NCBI RefSeq assembly: GCF_014650435.1
Contig: NZ_BMUY01000001.1
Span: forward strand, 744,001-808,000
Source of the DNA: Streptomyces tendae
GTDB lineage: Bacteria; Actinomycetota; Actinomycetes; Streptomycetales; Streptomycetaceae
Direction: 5' to 3'
Length of the DNA: 64,000 nucleotides
Under the pieces are notes generated by a model. That model saw only the letters and a program-made list of their open reading frames with translations, was not told where the DNA came from and did not search any database. Below, one piece after another: positions 16,638 through 24,553 of the stretch (its first letter is position 1; every line of letters starts with the position of its first letter). The position numbers and the translations under genes are program-made.

Positions 16638-17687
16638 ATGCCTTCGACCGAGCCGCCGTCCGTGCCGCCCGCCAACGTGCTGCCGAAGGTCGCGGCCATC
16701 AGGGCCGCGGACGGGGAGCGGCTCAGGTCGGTGCACCTGCCCGGCATGACCCTGACGGTGCGGTCGAGACGACCCGCCCGCGAGGGACTGCCGCCCGCCC
16801 TCTACGTCCACGGTCTCGGCGGCTCCTCGCAGAACTGGTCGGCGCTCATGCCGCTGCTGGACGGCGTCGTCCACAGCGAGGCCCTCGACCTCCCCGGCTT
16901 CGGCGACTCCCCGCCGCCGGACGACGGCGACTACTCGATCACCGGCCACGCGCGCGCGGTCGTCCGTCACCTCGACGCGTCCGGGCGCGGACCCGTGCAC
17001 CTGTTCGGGAACTCGCTCGGCGGCGCCGTCGTCACCCGCGTCGCCGCGGCGCGGCCCGACCTGGTGCGGACGCTCACCCTCGTGTCGCCCGCGCTGCCGG
17101 AGATCCGCGTGCAGCGCAGCGCCGTGCCGACGGGGCTCCTTGCGGTGCCGGGGGTGGCGGCGCTGTTCACCCGGCTCACCCGGGAGTGGACCGCGGAGCA
17201 GCGGGTGCGCGGCGTCAGGGCACTCTGCTACGGCGACCCGGAGAGGGTGAGCGAGGAGGGCTTCCGCAACGCCGTCGAGGAAATGGAGCGGCGGCTGCAA
17301 CTGCCGTACTTCTGGGACGCGATGGCGCGTTCCGCGCGCGGAATAGTGAACGCCTACACGCTCGGCGGCCAGCACGCGCTGTGGCGGCAGGCCGAGCGGG
17401 TTCTCGCACCCACGCTCCTGGTCTACGGTGGACGGGACCAACTCGTCGCCTACCGCATGGCCCAGCGGGCCGCCCGCGCGTTCCGTGACTCCCGGCTGCT
17501 GACCCTGCCGGACGCGGGACACGTGGCGATGATGGAGTATCCGGAGGCCGTGGCCACGGCGTTCCGTGAACTCCTCGCGGACACGGCGGACACCACGGAC
17601 ACGGTGGGTACCGGGAAGCCGGTGGGTGACGAGAGGACAGACGGGGCCGTCGACGGCGAGCCCGCCAACCAGACCACAGGAGGCTGA
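16638..17687 (+). CDS. alpha/beta hydrolase
   Basis: A 349-aa alpha/beta hydrolase. The oxyanion motif is YVHGLGGSSQNW (about residues 54-65), the nucleophile elbow GNSLGG (Ser about 124), and the catalytic His is in LPDAGHVAMMEYP (about 299). The Asp is probably in VYGGRDQLVA (about 268). The tail after residue 320 is low complexity and Thr/Asp rich. TAACAT (16626-16631) lies 6 nt before ATG, so the transcript is probably leaderless. It is followed after 8 bp by the DUF3152 gene and forms an operon with it. An unusual Asn precedes the nucleophile Ser. Confidence 0.88.
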   Translation: MPSTEPPSVPPANVLPKVAAIRAADGERLRSVHLPGMTLTVRSRRPAREGLPPALYVHGLGGSSQNWSALMPLLDGVVHSEALDLPGFGDSPPPDDGDYSITGHARAVVRHLDASGRGPVHLFGNSLGGAVVTRVAAARPDLVRTLTLVSPALPEIRVQRSAVPTGLLAVPGVAALFTRLTREWTAEQRVRGVRALCYGDPERVSEEGFRNAVEEMERRLQLPYFWDAMARSARGIVNAYTLGGQHALWRQAERVLAPTLLVYGGRDQLVAYRMAQRAARAFRDSRLLTLPDAGHVAMMEYPEAVATAFRELLADTADTTDTVGTGKPVGDERTDGAVDGEPANQTTGG

Positions 17688-17695
17688 GGCGCGAC

Positions 17696-19294
17696 GTGGG
17701 ACGCCACAGCCGTCGCGGGCCCGCTCCCAAGGCAGACGCCGCGGACACGGCCGCGACACGCGAGAACCGGTCCGGGCGGCCAGATCCGCGCCGGACGAAC
17801 GGGCCGACGCAGGAGCCGCAAGGGCCGTACCGGCCGCAGGCGCCCGACGGGACGCCCCGCGGGGCGGCGCCGGGAGATGCCCCCGGCATCCGTCACGGGT
17901 ACCCGGGACCCGGTGGACCCGGTCCCGGCCAGGGGCGGGTTCCGGGCGCGCGGTTCCCGGACGCGACGCCCGCCCACGGCTTCCCGCAGATGGCGGACGG
18001 CACGCCCGCGCGGGGCGTCCCGAGGCTCCCCGACGGCACCCCGGCGCACGGTGTGCCGCGGGTCCGGGGCGGGCACCCCGAGCAGCGGGAACCCGGCGGC
18101 GGATGGGGCGAGTCGGGCGGGCGGCCCGGTGCCGGGTACGGGCCGGGCGTGGGGGCGCGCCCCGGGGGCCCAGGGGCTCCCGGCTCTCCGGCGTCCTTCG
18201 CGCCGTCGTCGCCGTCCGGGCCGCCGGCGCCCTTCCCGAGGCAGCGACAGGCGCCCGGGGAAGGCCCGCGGCAGGACTACCTGGACGCCTTCGGGGAGGA
18301 CGACGACGTCTTCGCGGCCCGCCCCCAGCGACGTGCCCCCGGTGCGGTGCGGCCCGCCGACCCGTACGCCTCGGTCACCGACTGGAGCGCCGCCGACGGA
18401 GCGGGCAACGGGGGCGGCGGCATTCCCGCAGACCTGGGCGCGGACGCCGACGATCAGCCGCCCACCGGGGACCCCGCACCGGTCAAGGGCGCCAAGGGCC
18501 GGACCTTCACCGGAATCGCGGCGGCCGCCGTCACCACCGTGCTGGCCGTCGTGGTGGCCGGTCAGGTCGCCGACGGCTCGGACGGGAGCGACATGCGCGC
18601 CCAGTCCGCCACCGACCAGGCCCGGGGCGCCCACGACCCGGCGTCGCGGAACGACGAACGTCCGACGCCCTCCGCGTCCGAGACCGCGAAGCCGCTGACG
18701 TACGAGCAGAAGATGGGCAAGACCTACCCGCTCAGTGCCACCCTCAAGGCCTCCGGGAAGTTCGACGCGATCCCGGGTATCGCCAAGGGGACCGGGAAGG
18801 GCGAGCGGTACACCTACCGCATCGACGTGGAGCAGGGGCTCGGCCTCGACGGCGAACTCTTCGCCGAGGCCGTGCAGAAGACCCTCAACGACGACCGGAG
18901 CTGGGCCCACAACGGTGCCCGCACCTTCGAGCGCATCGAGTCGGGGCAGCCCAGCTTCGTCATCGCGCTGGCCAGCCCCGGCACCACCGCCGAGTGGTGT
19001 GCCAAATCGGGCCTGGACACCACCGAGGACAACGTGTCCTGCGACTCGGCCGCCACCCAGCGCGTGATGATCAACGCCTACCGCTGGGCCCAGGGCGCCG
19101 CACCGTACGGCGACGCGATCCACGCGTACCGGCAGATGCTGATCAACCACGAGGTCGGTCACCGCATCGGCTACAACCACGTCACCTGCGACAAGGACGG
19201 CGAACTCGCCCCTGTCATGCAGCAGCAGACGAAGTTCGTCGACCACGACGGAATCGACTGCCGCCCCAACCCCTGGGCGTATCCGAACGGCTGA
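17696..19294 (+). CDS. DUF3152 protein: membrane-anchored putative metalloprotease
   Basis: A 532-aa protein. Residues 1-260 are Pro/Gly/Arg rich and disordered, with a repeated GTPAHGVP-like motif (about 85-120). One membrane helix follows (FTGIAAAAVTTVLAVVVAG, about 270-290), and then an extracytoplasmic DUF3152 domain. Near residue 485 it carries HEVGHRIGYNH, an exact HExxHxxGxxH metzincin-type zinc motif, plus four Cys likely to form disulfides (AEWCAK, VSCDS, VTCDK, IDCRP). The family is annotated only as a domain of unknown function; the motif suggests a secreted zinc peptidase acting at the envelope. GTG start 8 bp after the hydrolase stop implies cotranscription. Confidence 0.85.
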   Translation: MGRHSRRGPAPKADAADTAATRENRSGRPDPRRTNGPTQEPQGPYRPQAPDGTPRGAAPGDAPGIRHGYPGPGGPGPGQGRVPGARFPDATPAHGFPQMADGTPARGVPRLPDGTPAHGVPRVRGGHPEQREPGGGWGESGGRPGAGYGPGVGARPGGPGAPGSPASFAPSSPSGPPAPFPRQRQAPGEGPRQDYLDAFGEDDDVFAARPQRRAPGAVRPADPYASVTDWSAADGAGNGGGGIPADLGADADDQPPTGDPAPVKGAKGRTFTGIAAAAVTTVLAVVVAGQVADGSDGSDMRAQSATDQARGAHDPASRNDERPTPSASETAKPLTYEQKMGKTYPLSATLKASGKFDAIPGIAKGTGKGERYTYRIDVEQGLGLDGELFAEAVQKTLNDDRSWAHNGARTFERIESGQPSFVIALASPGTTAEWCAKSGLDTTEDNVSCDSAATQRVMINAYRWAQGAAPYGDAIHAYRQMLINHEVGHRIGYNHVTCDKDGELAPVMQQQTKFVDHDGIDCRPNPWAYPNG

Positions 19295-19461
19295 CCGGAC
19301 CAGGCCGGACCGGGTCGGACCGGGTCGGGCCGTTCCGGGTCGGACCACTTACGGCCAAGCCGTATCAGGCCGGGCCAGGGCATCACGCATGGTGAATGCA
19401 TGATCTCTTAGCGCGACCGAACGCGCCTCGCACGGGAAAGTTACGACCGTTCACCCCTTTT

Positions 19462-19495
19462 GGTGGTGCGATGGACAACCGTCCATCGCACCACC
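19462..19495. promoter_or_regulatory. perfect 15-bp-arm palindrome upstream of polysaccharide cassette
   Basis: GGTGGTGCGATGGAC (19462-19476), loop AACC, GTCCATCGCACCACC (19481-19495). It follows TTTT, lacks a downstream T run, and sits 80 bp before the glycosyltransferase start. It may terminate the DUF3152 transcript or be an operator for the cassette. Just upstream (19295-19350) the sequence is an imperfect tandem array of CCGGGTCGGA. Confidence 0.6.
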
Positions 19496-19575
19496 TCCTA
19501 GTCCGCATACGTTCGTCCCGCTGCGAGCCGCCGGGCCAACGGCGGCTCCCCAAACGGGAGATCGGGGGTGCGCGC

Positions 19576-21327
19576 GTGCGCATCGGACTGCTTACGGAGG
19601 GTGGCTATCCGTATGTGAGCGGTGAGGCCGGGCTCTGGTGCGACCGGCTCGTACGCGGCCTGGAGCAGCACGAGTTCGACCTCTACGCGCTCAGCCGCAG
19701 TGAGAGCGAGGAGACCGAGGGCTGGGTCCCGCTGCCGCCGCAGGTCGGCCGGGTGCGCACCGCCCCGCTGTGGGAATCCGTGGACGACCACATCGTGCAC
19801 GGACGGCGCGCGCGCCGGCGCTTCGCCGAGTGCTACGGCGAACTGGCCACGGCCCTGTGCACCGCAGGCCCGGGGAATCCGTCCGCAGAGCCGGAGAGGG
19901 AGCCGGAAGGGCAGTCGGCCCTTGAGGCGGACCGTTTCGCCAGTGCGCTGTACGGCCTCGCCGAACTCGCCCGCGACGAGGGCGGCCTGCCCGCCGCGCT
20001 CCGCTCGGAGACCGCCGTACGGGCCCTGGAACGCGCCTGTCGCGCGCCCGGCGCCCACCGCTCCGCGCGCGAGGCGCGCGTTCCCGATCTGCTGACCGTC
20101 ACCGCGCGCCTCGAACGCGCCCTGCGCCCGCTGTCCCTCGACTGGTACGAGGACGACGACCTCGGTTCGGTGGACCTGTGCCACGCGGCCTCCGGTGGTA
20201 CGGCAGCCCTGCCGGGCCTGCTCGCCCGGTACTTCTGCGACGTGCCCCTGTTGGTGACCGAGTACGGCGTGCGGCTGCGGACGCACTACCTGACGGAACC
20301 CGATTCCTCGCCCGCGATACGGTCGCTGCTCGCCGCCTTCCACGGCCGGCTGGCCGCCGAGACCTACCGGCGCGCGGCCGTGATCACCCCCGGCAACACG
20401 CACGCCCGACGCTGGCAGGAACGCTGCGGCGCCGACCGCGCCAAGCTGCGGACGGTCCACCCGGGCATGGACGCCGCCCCGTTCGCGGAGGCGGGGGAGT
20501 CCCCGGAGTACGCCGACCCGCAGACCCTCGTCTGGGTCGGCCGCGTCGAGCCGGCCAAGGACCTGGTCTCGCTGCTGCACGCCTTCGCGGAGATCCGCAG
20601 GGCGGAGCCCGGCTCCCGGCTCAGGATCGTCGGTGCCCCCTCGGGCCCCGAGGGCGCCGCGTACCTGATCCACTGCAAGGCGCTGGCCGCGCAGCTGTTT
20701 CCCGACGAGGCCGACGGTCCGCACGCCGTCGGCCGCAACCCGGTCTCCTTCGAGGAGACCGGCGGTCCCGAACTGCCGTCCCGCGCCGACGCGTACGCCT
20801 CGGGCGCCCTGGTGGTGCTCTCCAGCGTCGTCGAAGGGTTCCCGGCCGGGCTCGTCGAGGCCATGTTCTGCGGCCGCGCGACGGTGTCCACGGACGTCGG
20901 CGCGGTGGTCGAGGCCATCGGCGGCACCGGACTCGTGGTGCCCCCGCGCAATCCGCGGGCGCTCGCCGAGGCATGCGTCGCTCTGTTGCGCGACCCGGAG
21001 CGCCGGGCCCGCCTGGGCGCCGCCGCGCGCGCCCGTGCGCTGGAGCTGTTTACCGTCGAGCAGAACATCACGGCATTTCACGGCATTTACCTGGAGATCC
21101 TCTCGCGTACACCGGCCCGCCGCGTCCTTCTCGACGACACCGGCGAACCCCTGCCCTTCGGTGTCCCCGCCGAGGCGCACGTCCCCGGTCGCTGGAGTGA
21201 CCCCACGGCCCGGGTCGCGTCCCGGGGCGGTCCCGGCACGGCCCGCAGCGGCCCCGGCTGGGCTGTGGAGGCCGGACCGACCCGGCCGAAGACGTCGGTT
21301 GCGGCGAGCGAGGGAGCGGCCCGATGA
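19576..21327 (+). CDS. PelF-like GT4 glycosyltransferase (DUF3492 domain)
   Basis: A 583-aa protein. The N-terminal DUF3492 domain starts MRIGLLTEGGYPYVSGEAGLWCDRL (residues 1-25, in outline) and the C-terminal GT4 domain contains LVWVGRVEPAKDL (about 315) and the family's E-x7-E donor motif EGFPAGLVE (about 420). This two-part layout is that of PelF, the cytosolic transferase that polymerises UDP-GlcNAc/GalNAc into Pel. A Pro/Gly-rich tail of about 60 aa follows. GTG at 19576 gives the conserved start; 5' extension to 19396 is not conserved-looking. It overlaps the next gene by ATGA. Confidence 0.85.
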   Translation: MRIGLLTEGGYPYVSGEAGLWCDRLVRGLEQHEFDLYALSRSESEETEGWVPLPPQVGRVRTAPLWESVDDHIVHGRRARRRFAECYGELATALCTAGPGNPSAEPEREPEGQSALEADRFASALYGLAELARDEGGLPAALRSETAVRALERACRAPGAHRSAREARVPDLLTVTARLERALRPLSLDWYEDDDLGSVDLCHAASGGTAALPGLLARYFCDVPLLVTEYGVRLRTHYLTEPDSSPAIRSLLAAFHGRLAAETYRRAAVITPGNTHARRWQERCGADRAKLRTVHPGMDAAPFAEAGESPEYADPQTLVWVGRVEPAKDLVSLLHAFAEIRRAEPGSRLRIVGAPSGPEGAAYLIHCKALAAQLFPDEADGPHAVGRNPVSFEETGGPELPSRADAYASGALVVLSSVVEGFPAGLVEAMFCGRATVSTDVGAVVEAIGGTGLVVPPRNPRALAEACVALLRDPERRARLGAAARARALELFTVEQNITAFHGIYLEILSRTPARRVLLDDTGEPLPFGVPAEAHVPGRWSDPTARVASRGGPGTARSGPGWAVEAGPTRPKTSVAASEGAAR

Positions 21328-22580
21328 GCGGCCTCGACGGCAAAGGCACCGGTCGCGAAGGCAGGGACCGCGAAGGCATCGGTCTCGACGGCACTGGTCT
21401 CGAAGGGACCGGTCGCGAAGATGCCGGTCGGGCGGTGGGTGTCGCCGTCGGGGAGGCCCGCGACGCCGGGAAGTCGTCGTCCGCGTCCGCCGTCCGCCGT
21501 GCCGCCGCGGACCCCGTGAAGGGGCTGCTGCACCGGCACCGCGACCTGTGCGAACGCGCCGTGGACCCGCTGGAGATCGCCGCGGGCCTGGAGGCGCACG
21601 GCGTCACCGACCGGACCGCCGCACGCTTCCGCCACCGGGACGTCTTCTCCCTTGCGGAGGAGATGTACGCCCGTGTCCCGCGCGACCGCGACACCCCCGC
21701 GAGCCCCGAGGACGCGCCGACACCCGGGCCGCGCGGGCCACGCACCGCCGGAGTCGTTCTCGCGCTGCTGCCCGGTGCGCTGTGCGCCGCCGCGGTGATC
21801 GGACTGCGCCTGACGGAGGGCCGGCCGCGCCTGATCGCGGCCGTCGTCGCGATCCTCGCGGTGACGCTCGCCCTGGGTGCGGCACTGCGCCGGGGGCCGC
21901 TGAGCGCCGCCACGCGCACCACCAGCACCTGGACCTGCTGGCTCGTCGGCTACGCCCTCCTCGGCGACGGACTCCTGCGTACCGCGCTCAGCGGCGGGCC
22001 CGACGGTCTCCCCGACGGCAGCGCCGACGGTCCGTGGCCCGTCACCGTCGCCCCAGTCCTGGCCCTTGCGCTGTCCTACGCCCCCGCGGCCGGATGCGCG
22101 CACCTCTTCGCCGCCGGTGCCCGCAGGAAACTGACGTCCAGCCGGGGCCTGGCCGATTTCTCCGCCTCCGTACGCCCCCTGCTCCTCGGCGCGTTCGTCC
22201 TGTACATGGGCGCACTCGCGGGTCTGCTCGCGGTGACCGGAGCCGTGCTCGGCGAGCCCGCCGGACACCCTCAGGGCCTCGGCCTGGGCGCACTGCTGCT
22301 GCTCGCCCGGCTGCTCATCGTGCACGGCCATGCCCACGCCCCCATGCTCGTCCTCACCGCAGCGGCCGCCGCGGAAGCAGCCGCCCTGGCCACGCTCTTC
22401 GCCGGCCGCCTCCCCGGCTGCGGCTTCCTGGCCGCCCCCGTGGAGGCGCTGGTCGCCGCCTGCGGCCCGGCCGGTGTCCCGACGGCCGCCTGCGGCGTCG
22501 GCGCGCTGACCCTCCTGATCCACGCGTGCCGTCGCCTGACCAGGGCGTCGGCCCACGCGTCGACGGAGCGAACGAGATGA
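21324..22580 (+). CDS. polytopic membrane protein of the polysaccharide cassette
   Basis: A 418-aa protein that begins in the ATGA overlap with the glycosyltransferase, so translation is coupled. Residues 1-50 are repetitive (GLDGTGLEGTGRE), residues 60-125 form a soluble helical part (LCERAVDPLEIAAGLEAHGV and SLAEEMYARVP), and from about 140 on there are about nine membrane helices. I recognise no family. Its place next to a PelF-like enzyme recalls PelG or PelE, the inner-membrane partners of Pel synthesis, but sequence resemblance is not evident to me. It could form the export channel. Confidence 0.75.
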   Translation: MSGLDGKGTGREGRDREGIGLDGTGLEGTGREDAGRAVGVAVGEARDAGKSSSASAVRRAAADPVKGLLHRHRDLCERAVDPLEIAAGLEAHGVTDRTAARFRHRDVFSLAEEMYARVPRDRDTPASPEDAPTPGPRGPRTAGVVLALLPGALCAAAVIGLRLTEGRPRLIAAVVAILAVTLALGAALRRGPLSAATRTTSTWTCWLVGYALLGDGLLRTALSGGPDGLPDGSADGPWPVTVAPVLALALSYAPAAGCAHLFAAGARRKLTSSRGLADFSASVRPLLLGAFVLYMGALAGLLAVTGAVLGEPAGHPQGLGLGALLLLARLLIVHGHAHAPMLVLTAAAAAEAAALATLFAGRLPGCGFLAAPVEALVAACGPAGVPTAACGVGALTLLIHACRRLTRASAHASTERTR

Positions 22581-22647
22581 GCGTGCGCACGGACAACCCC
22601 TCACACGCCCCCGACCCCCTCGCATCACCCCTTGAAGGAGCCCCCAG

Positions 22648-22695
22648 ATGACCACCTCCCGACCCGACGCCTCGGCACCGGGAGCCGCCCGATGA
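22648..22695 (+). CDS. 15-codon leader ORF coupled to the epimerase gene
   Basis: ATG at 22648 has the strong ribosome site GAAGGAG 8 nt upstream. It reads MTTSRPDASAPGAAR and stops at TGA 22693-22695, overlapping the epimerase ATG as ATGA. The epimerase itself has no ribosome site, so its translation probably depends on reinitiation from this leader. It might also be a remnant of a longer N-terminus. Confidence 0.55.
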   Translation: MTTSRPDASAPGAAR

Positions 22696-23753
22696 GAGTC
22701 CTGCTGATCGGAGCCAACGGCTACATCGGCCGCTTCGTCGCCGACCGTCTGCTCGCCGACCCGGCCGTCCAGCTCACCGCCCTCGGCCGGGGTGACGACG
22801 CCGACGTCCGCTTCGACCTCGCCACCGGAAGCCCCGGCGCCCTCACCCGCTTCCTCGACGCGGTGCACCCCGGAGTGGTCGTCAACTGCGCGGGCGCCAC
22901 CCGGGGCGGCGCCCGCGAACTCACCCGGCACAACACCGTCGCCGTCGCCACCGTCTGCGAGGCCCTGCGCCGCAGCGGCTGCGGCGCCCGCCTGGTGCAG
23001 GTCGGCTGCAGCGCCGAGTACGGTCCCAGCCAGCCCGGCTCCTCGACCGCGGAGGACGCCGTGCCCCGCCCCGGTGGTCCCTACGGCGTCAGCAAACTCG
23101 CCGCGACCGAGCTTGTGCTCGGCTCTGGCCTGGACGCCGTCGTCCTGCGGGTCTTCTCGCCCGCGGGGCCCGGCACGCCCGCCGGCTCCCCGCTGGGCCG
23201 GCTCGCCGAGGCGATGCGCCGCGCGATGCAGTCCGGCGACGGTGAGCTGCGGCTCGGCGGCCTCGGCGCGCAGCGGGACTTCATCGACGTCCGGGACGTC
23301 GCCCGCGCGGTGCACGCCGCCTCCCTCTCCGCCGCCCAGGGCGTCATCAACATCGGCTCCGGCCGCGCCGTCCGCCTGCGCGACGCCGCCGCCACGCTCG
23401 CCCGGGTCGCCGGTTACGGCGGCGCCCTGCACGAACTCGACGGCCCCCCCGGCGCGTTGCGGCCCACCATCGGCCACCCCCGCACGGAGTCCGTCGGCCA
23501 CCGCGTCGACGCCCTCGGTCACCACCGGGCCGACGCCCTCGGCCATCACCGCCCGGACCCCCTCGGAGGCCGAGGCGAGCGCGCCGACTCCGAGCACGCG
23601 GCACCGGCCGCCCCCCACCCGTACCCCGACGGCTGCGGCAGCTGGCAGCAGGCCGACGTGCGCACCGCGCGTGACCGGCTCGGCTGGCGGCCCCGGATCG
23701 GCCTCGAAGAGTCCCTCGCCGACATCTGGATGGAGGCGGCATGCCGTATCTGA
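22692..23753 (+). CDS. NAD-dependent nucleotide-sugar epimerase/dehydratase
   Basis: A 353-aa extended SDR protein. The Rossmann motif is LLIGANGYIGRF (residues 4-15, GxxGxxG) and the catalytic YxxxK is in PYGVSKLA (about residue 134). It probably interconverts UDP-sugars (for example UDP-GlcNAc and UDP-GalNAc) for the adjacent glycosyltransferase; the Aspergillus galactosaminogalactan locus has such an enzyme (Uge3). Residues 269-291 hold three copies of a GHHRADAL-like octapeptide, an insertion unusual for the family. It overlaps the next gene by 13 bp. Confidence 0.85.
   Translation: MRVLLIGANGYIGRFVADRLLADPAVQLTALGRGDDADVRFDLATGSPGALTRFLDAVHPGVVVNCAGATRGGARELTRHNTVAVATVCEALRRSGCGARLVQVGCSAEYGPSQPGSSTAEDAVPRPGGPYGVSKLAATELVLGSGLDAVVLRVFSPAGPGTPAGSPLGRLAEAMRRAMQSGDGELRLGGLGAQRDFIDVRDVARAVHAASLSAAQGVINIGSGRAVRLRDAAATLARVAGYGGALHELDGPPGALRPTIGHPRTESVGHRVDALGHHRADALGHHRPDPLGGRGERADSEHAAPAAPHPYPDGCGSWQQADVRTARDRLGWRPRIGLEESLADIWMEAACRI
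23496..23564 (+). repeat. 24-bp tandem coding repeat in the epimerase gene
   Basis: Consecutive units at 23496-23516 (21 bp), 23517-23540 and 23541-23564 encode GHRVDAL, GHHRADAL and GHHRPDPL. They lie in a loop near the C-terminal substrate domain, so variation could be tolerated. Confidence 0.8.
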
Positions 23754-24490
23754 CCAGTACCAGAGTGGGCACCGCGAGCACCGGTGTCCGAACCGGACTG
23801 GGTGTCCCGGGGCTGGCCCACCCACTCGTCGCTCCCGACGAGTGGGCCGGCCTCACCTGTCCCGGCACCCCGCTGCACTGGGTCGTCCTCAACATCGCCG
23901 ACGGCCCCGGCGCGCACCCCGACCCGCGGTGCCTGGAGGCCGCCGGTCGTCTGCGCAACGCGGGCGTCCGCGTCCTCGGCCATCTCGAGACCGCGTACGG
24001 AGCCCGCAGCCTGGGCGAACAGATCTCCGACGCCCACCGGTACCTCGACTGGTACCAGGTCGACGGCTTCCTCCTCGCCCACTGCCCGTCCGACCGGGCC
24101 GCCCTCCCCGAGGTCCGCCGCACGGTCACCACCCTGCGGACACTCCGTGACGATGCCCACATCGTCCTGGGCCACGGCACCCACCCCGCCCCCGGCTACG
24201 CCGAGAACGCCGACCAACTCGTCACCTTCTCCGGCACCTGGGCCGACTACCGCTGGTCCCAGGCGGCCGAGTGGAGCGCCGACTATCCGCCGGAGCGCTT
24301 CTGCCACTTCGTGCACGGTCTGCCGCGCGGGCACCTGGAGGAAGCGCTGCGCATCGCCCGCTGGCAAGGAGCCGCGACGATCTACTTCACCGACCGCACG
24401 GACCGCGGCGGCCGAGCCGACCCCTGGGAGACGATGCCCGGTTACTGGGACGAAATCGTCTCGCGAGTCGGGACGGGTGTCTCGGAATGA
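23741..24490 (+). CDS. spherulin-4 family glycoside hydrolase-like protein
   Basis: A 249-aa protein of the spherulation-specific family 4 (TIM-barrel). Segments that suggest the fold are LHWVVLNIADGPGAHPD (strand 1 with Asp, about residues 46-62), VRVLGHLETAYGARS (about 77-91), DWYQVDGFLLAHCPSD (about 103-118) and VTFSGTWADYRW (about 160). The fungal homologue Sph3 (GH135) cleaves galactosaminogalactan. No signal peptide is evident, which is odd for a secreted hydrolase. Start ATG 23741 overlaps the epimerase end. Its stop codon overlaps the sigma-R promoter of moeZ. Confidence 0.82.
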   Translation: MPYLTSTRVGTASTGVRTGLGVPGLAHPLVAPDEWAGLTCPGTPLHWVVLNIADGPGAHPDPRCLEAAGRLRNAGVRVLGHLETAYGARSLGEQISDAHRYLDWYQVDGFLLAHCPSDRAALPEVRRTVTTLRTLRDDAHIVLGHGTHPAPGYAENADQLVTFSGTWADYRWSQAAEWSADYPPERFCHFVHGLPRGHLEEALRIARWQGAATIYFTDRTDRGGRADPWETMPGYWDEIVSRVGTGVSE

Positions 24491-24509
24491 AAAAGGCCGT
24501 GGCAGTGTT
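24484..24509 (+). promoter_or_regulatory. sigma-R promoter of moeZ
   Basis: GGAAT (24484-24488), exactly 18 nt, GTT (24507-24509): the full sigma-R consensus. The -35 overlaps the stop codon of the spherulin-4 gene. The moeZ GTG start is 45 nt downstream. I recall the S. coelicolor homologue (moeB) as a listed sigma-R target. Confidence 0.85.
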
Positions 24510-24553
24510 ACTGGCAGAACAACCGTAATTACTGACCGACCAACGGAGTCCCC

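Noticed and set aside
21087..23825. 912-aa minus-strand open frame over the polysaccharide cassette
   Set aside because: Shadow of three real plus-strand genes with tight overlaps and clear motifs.
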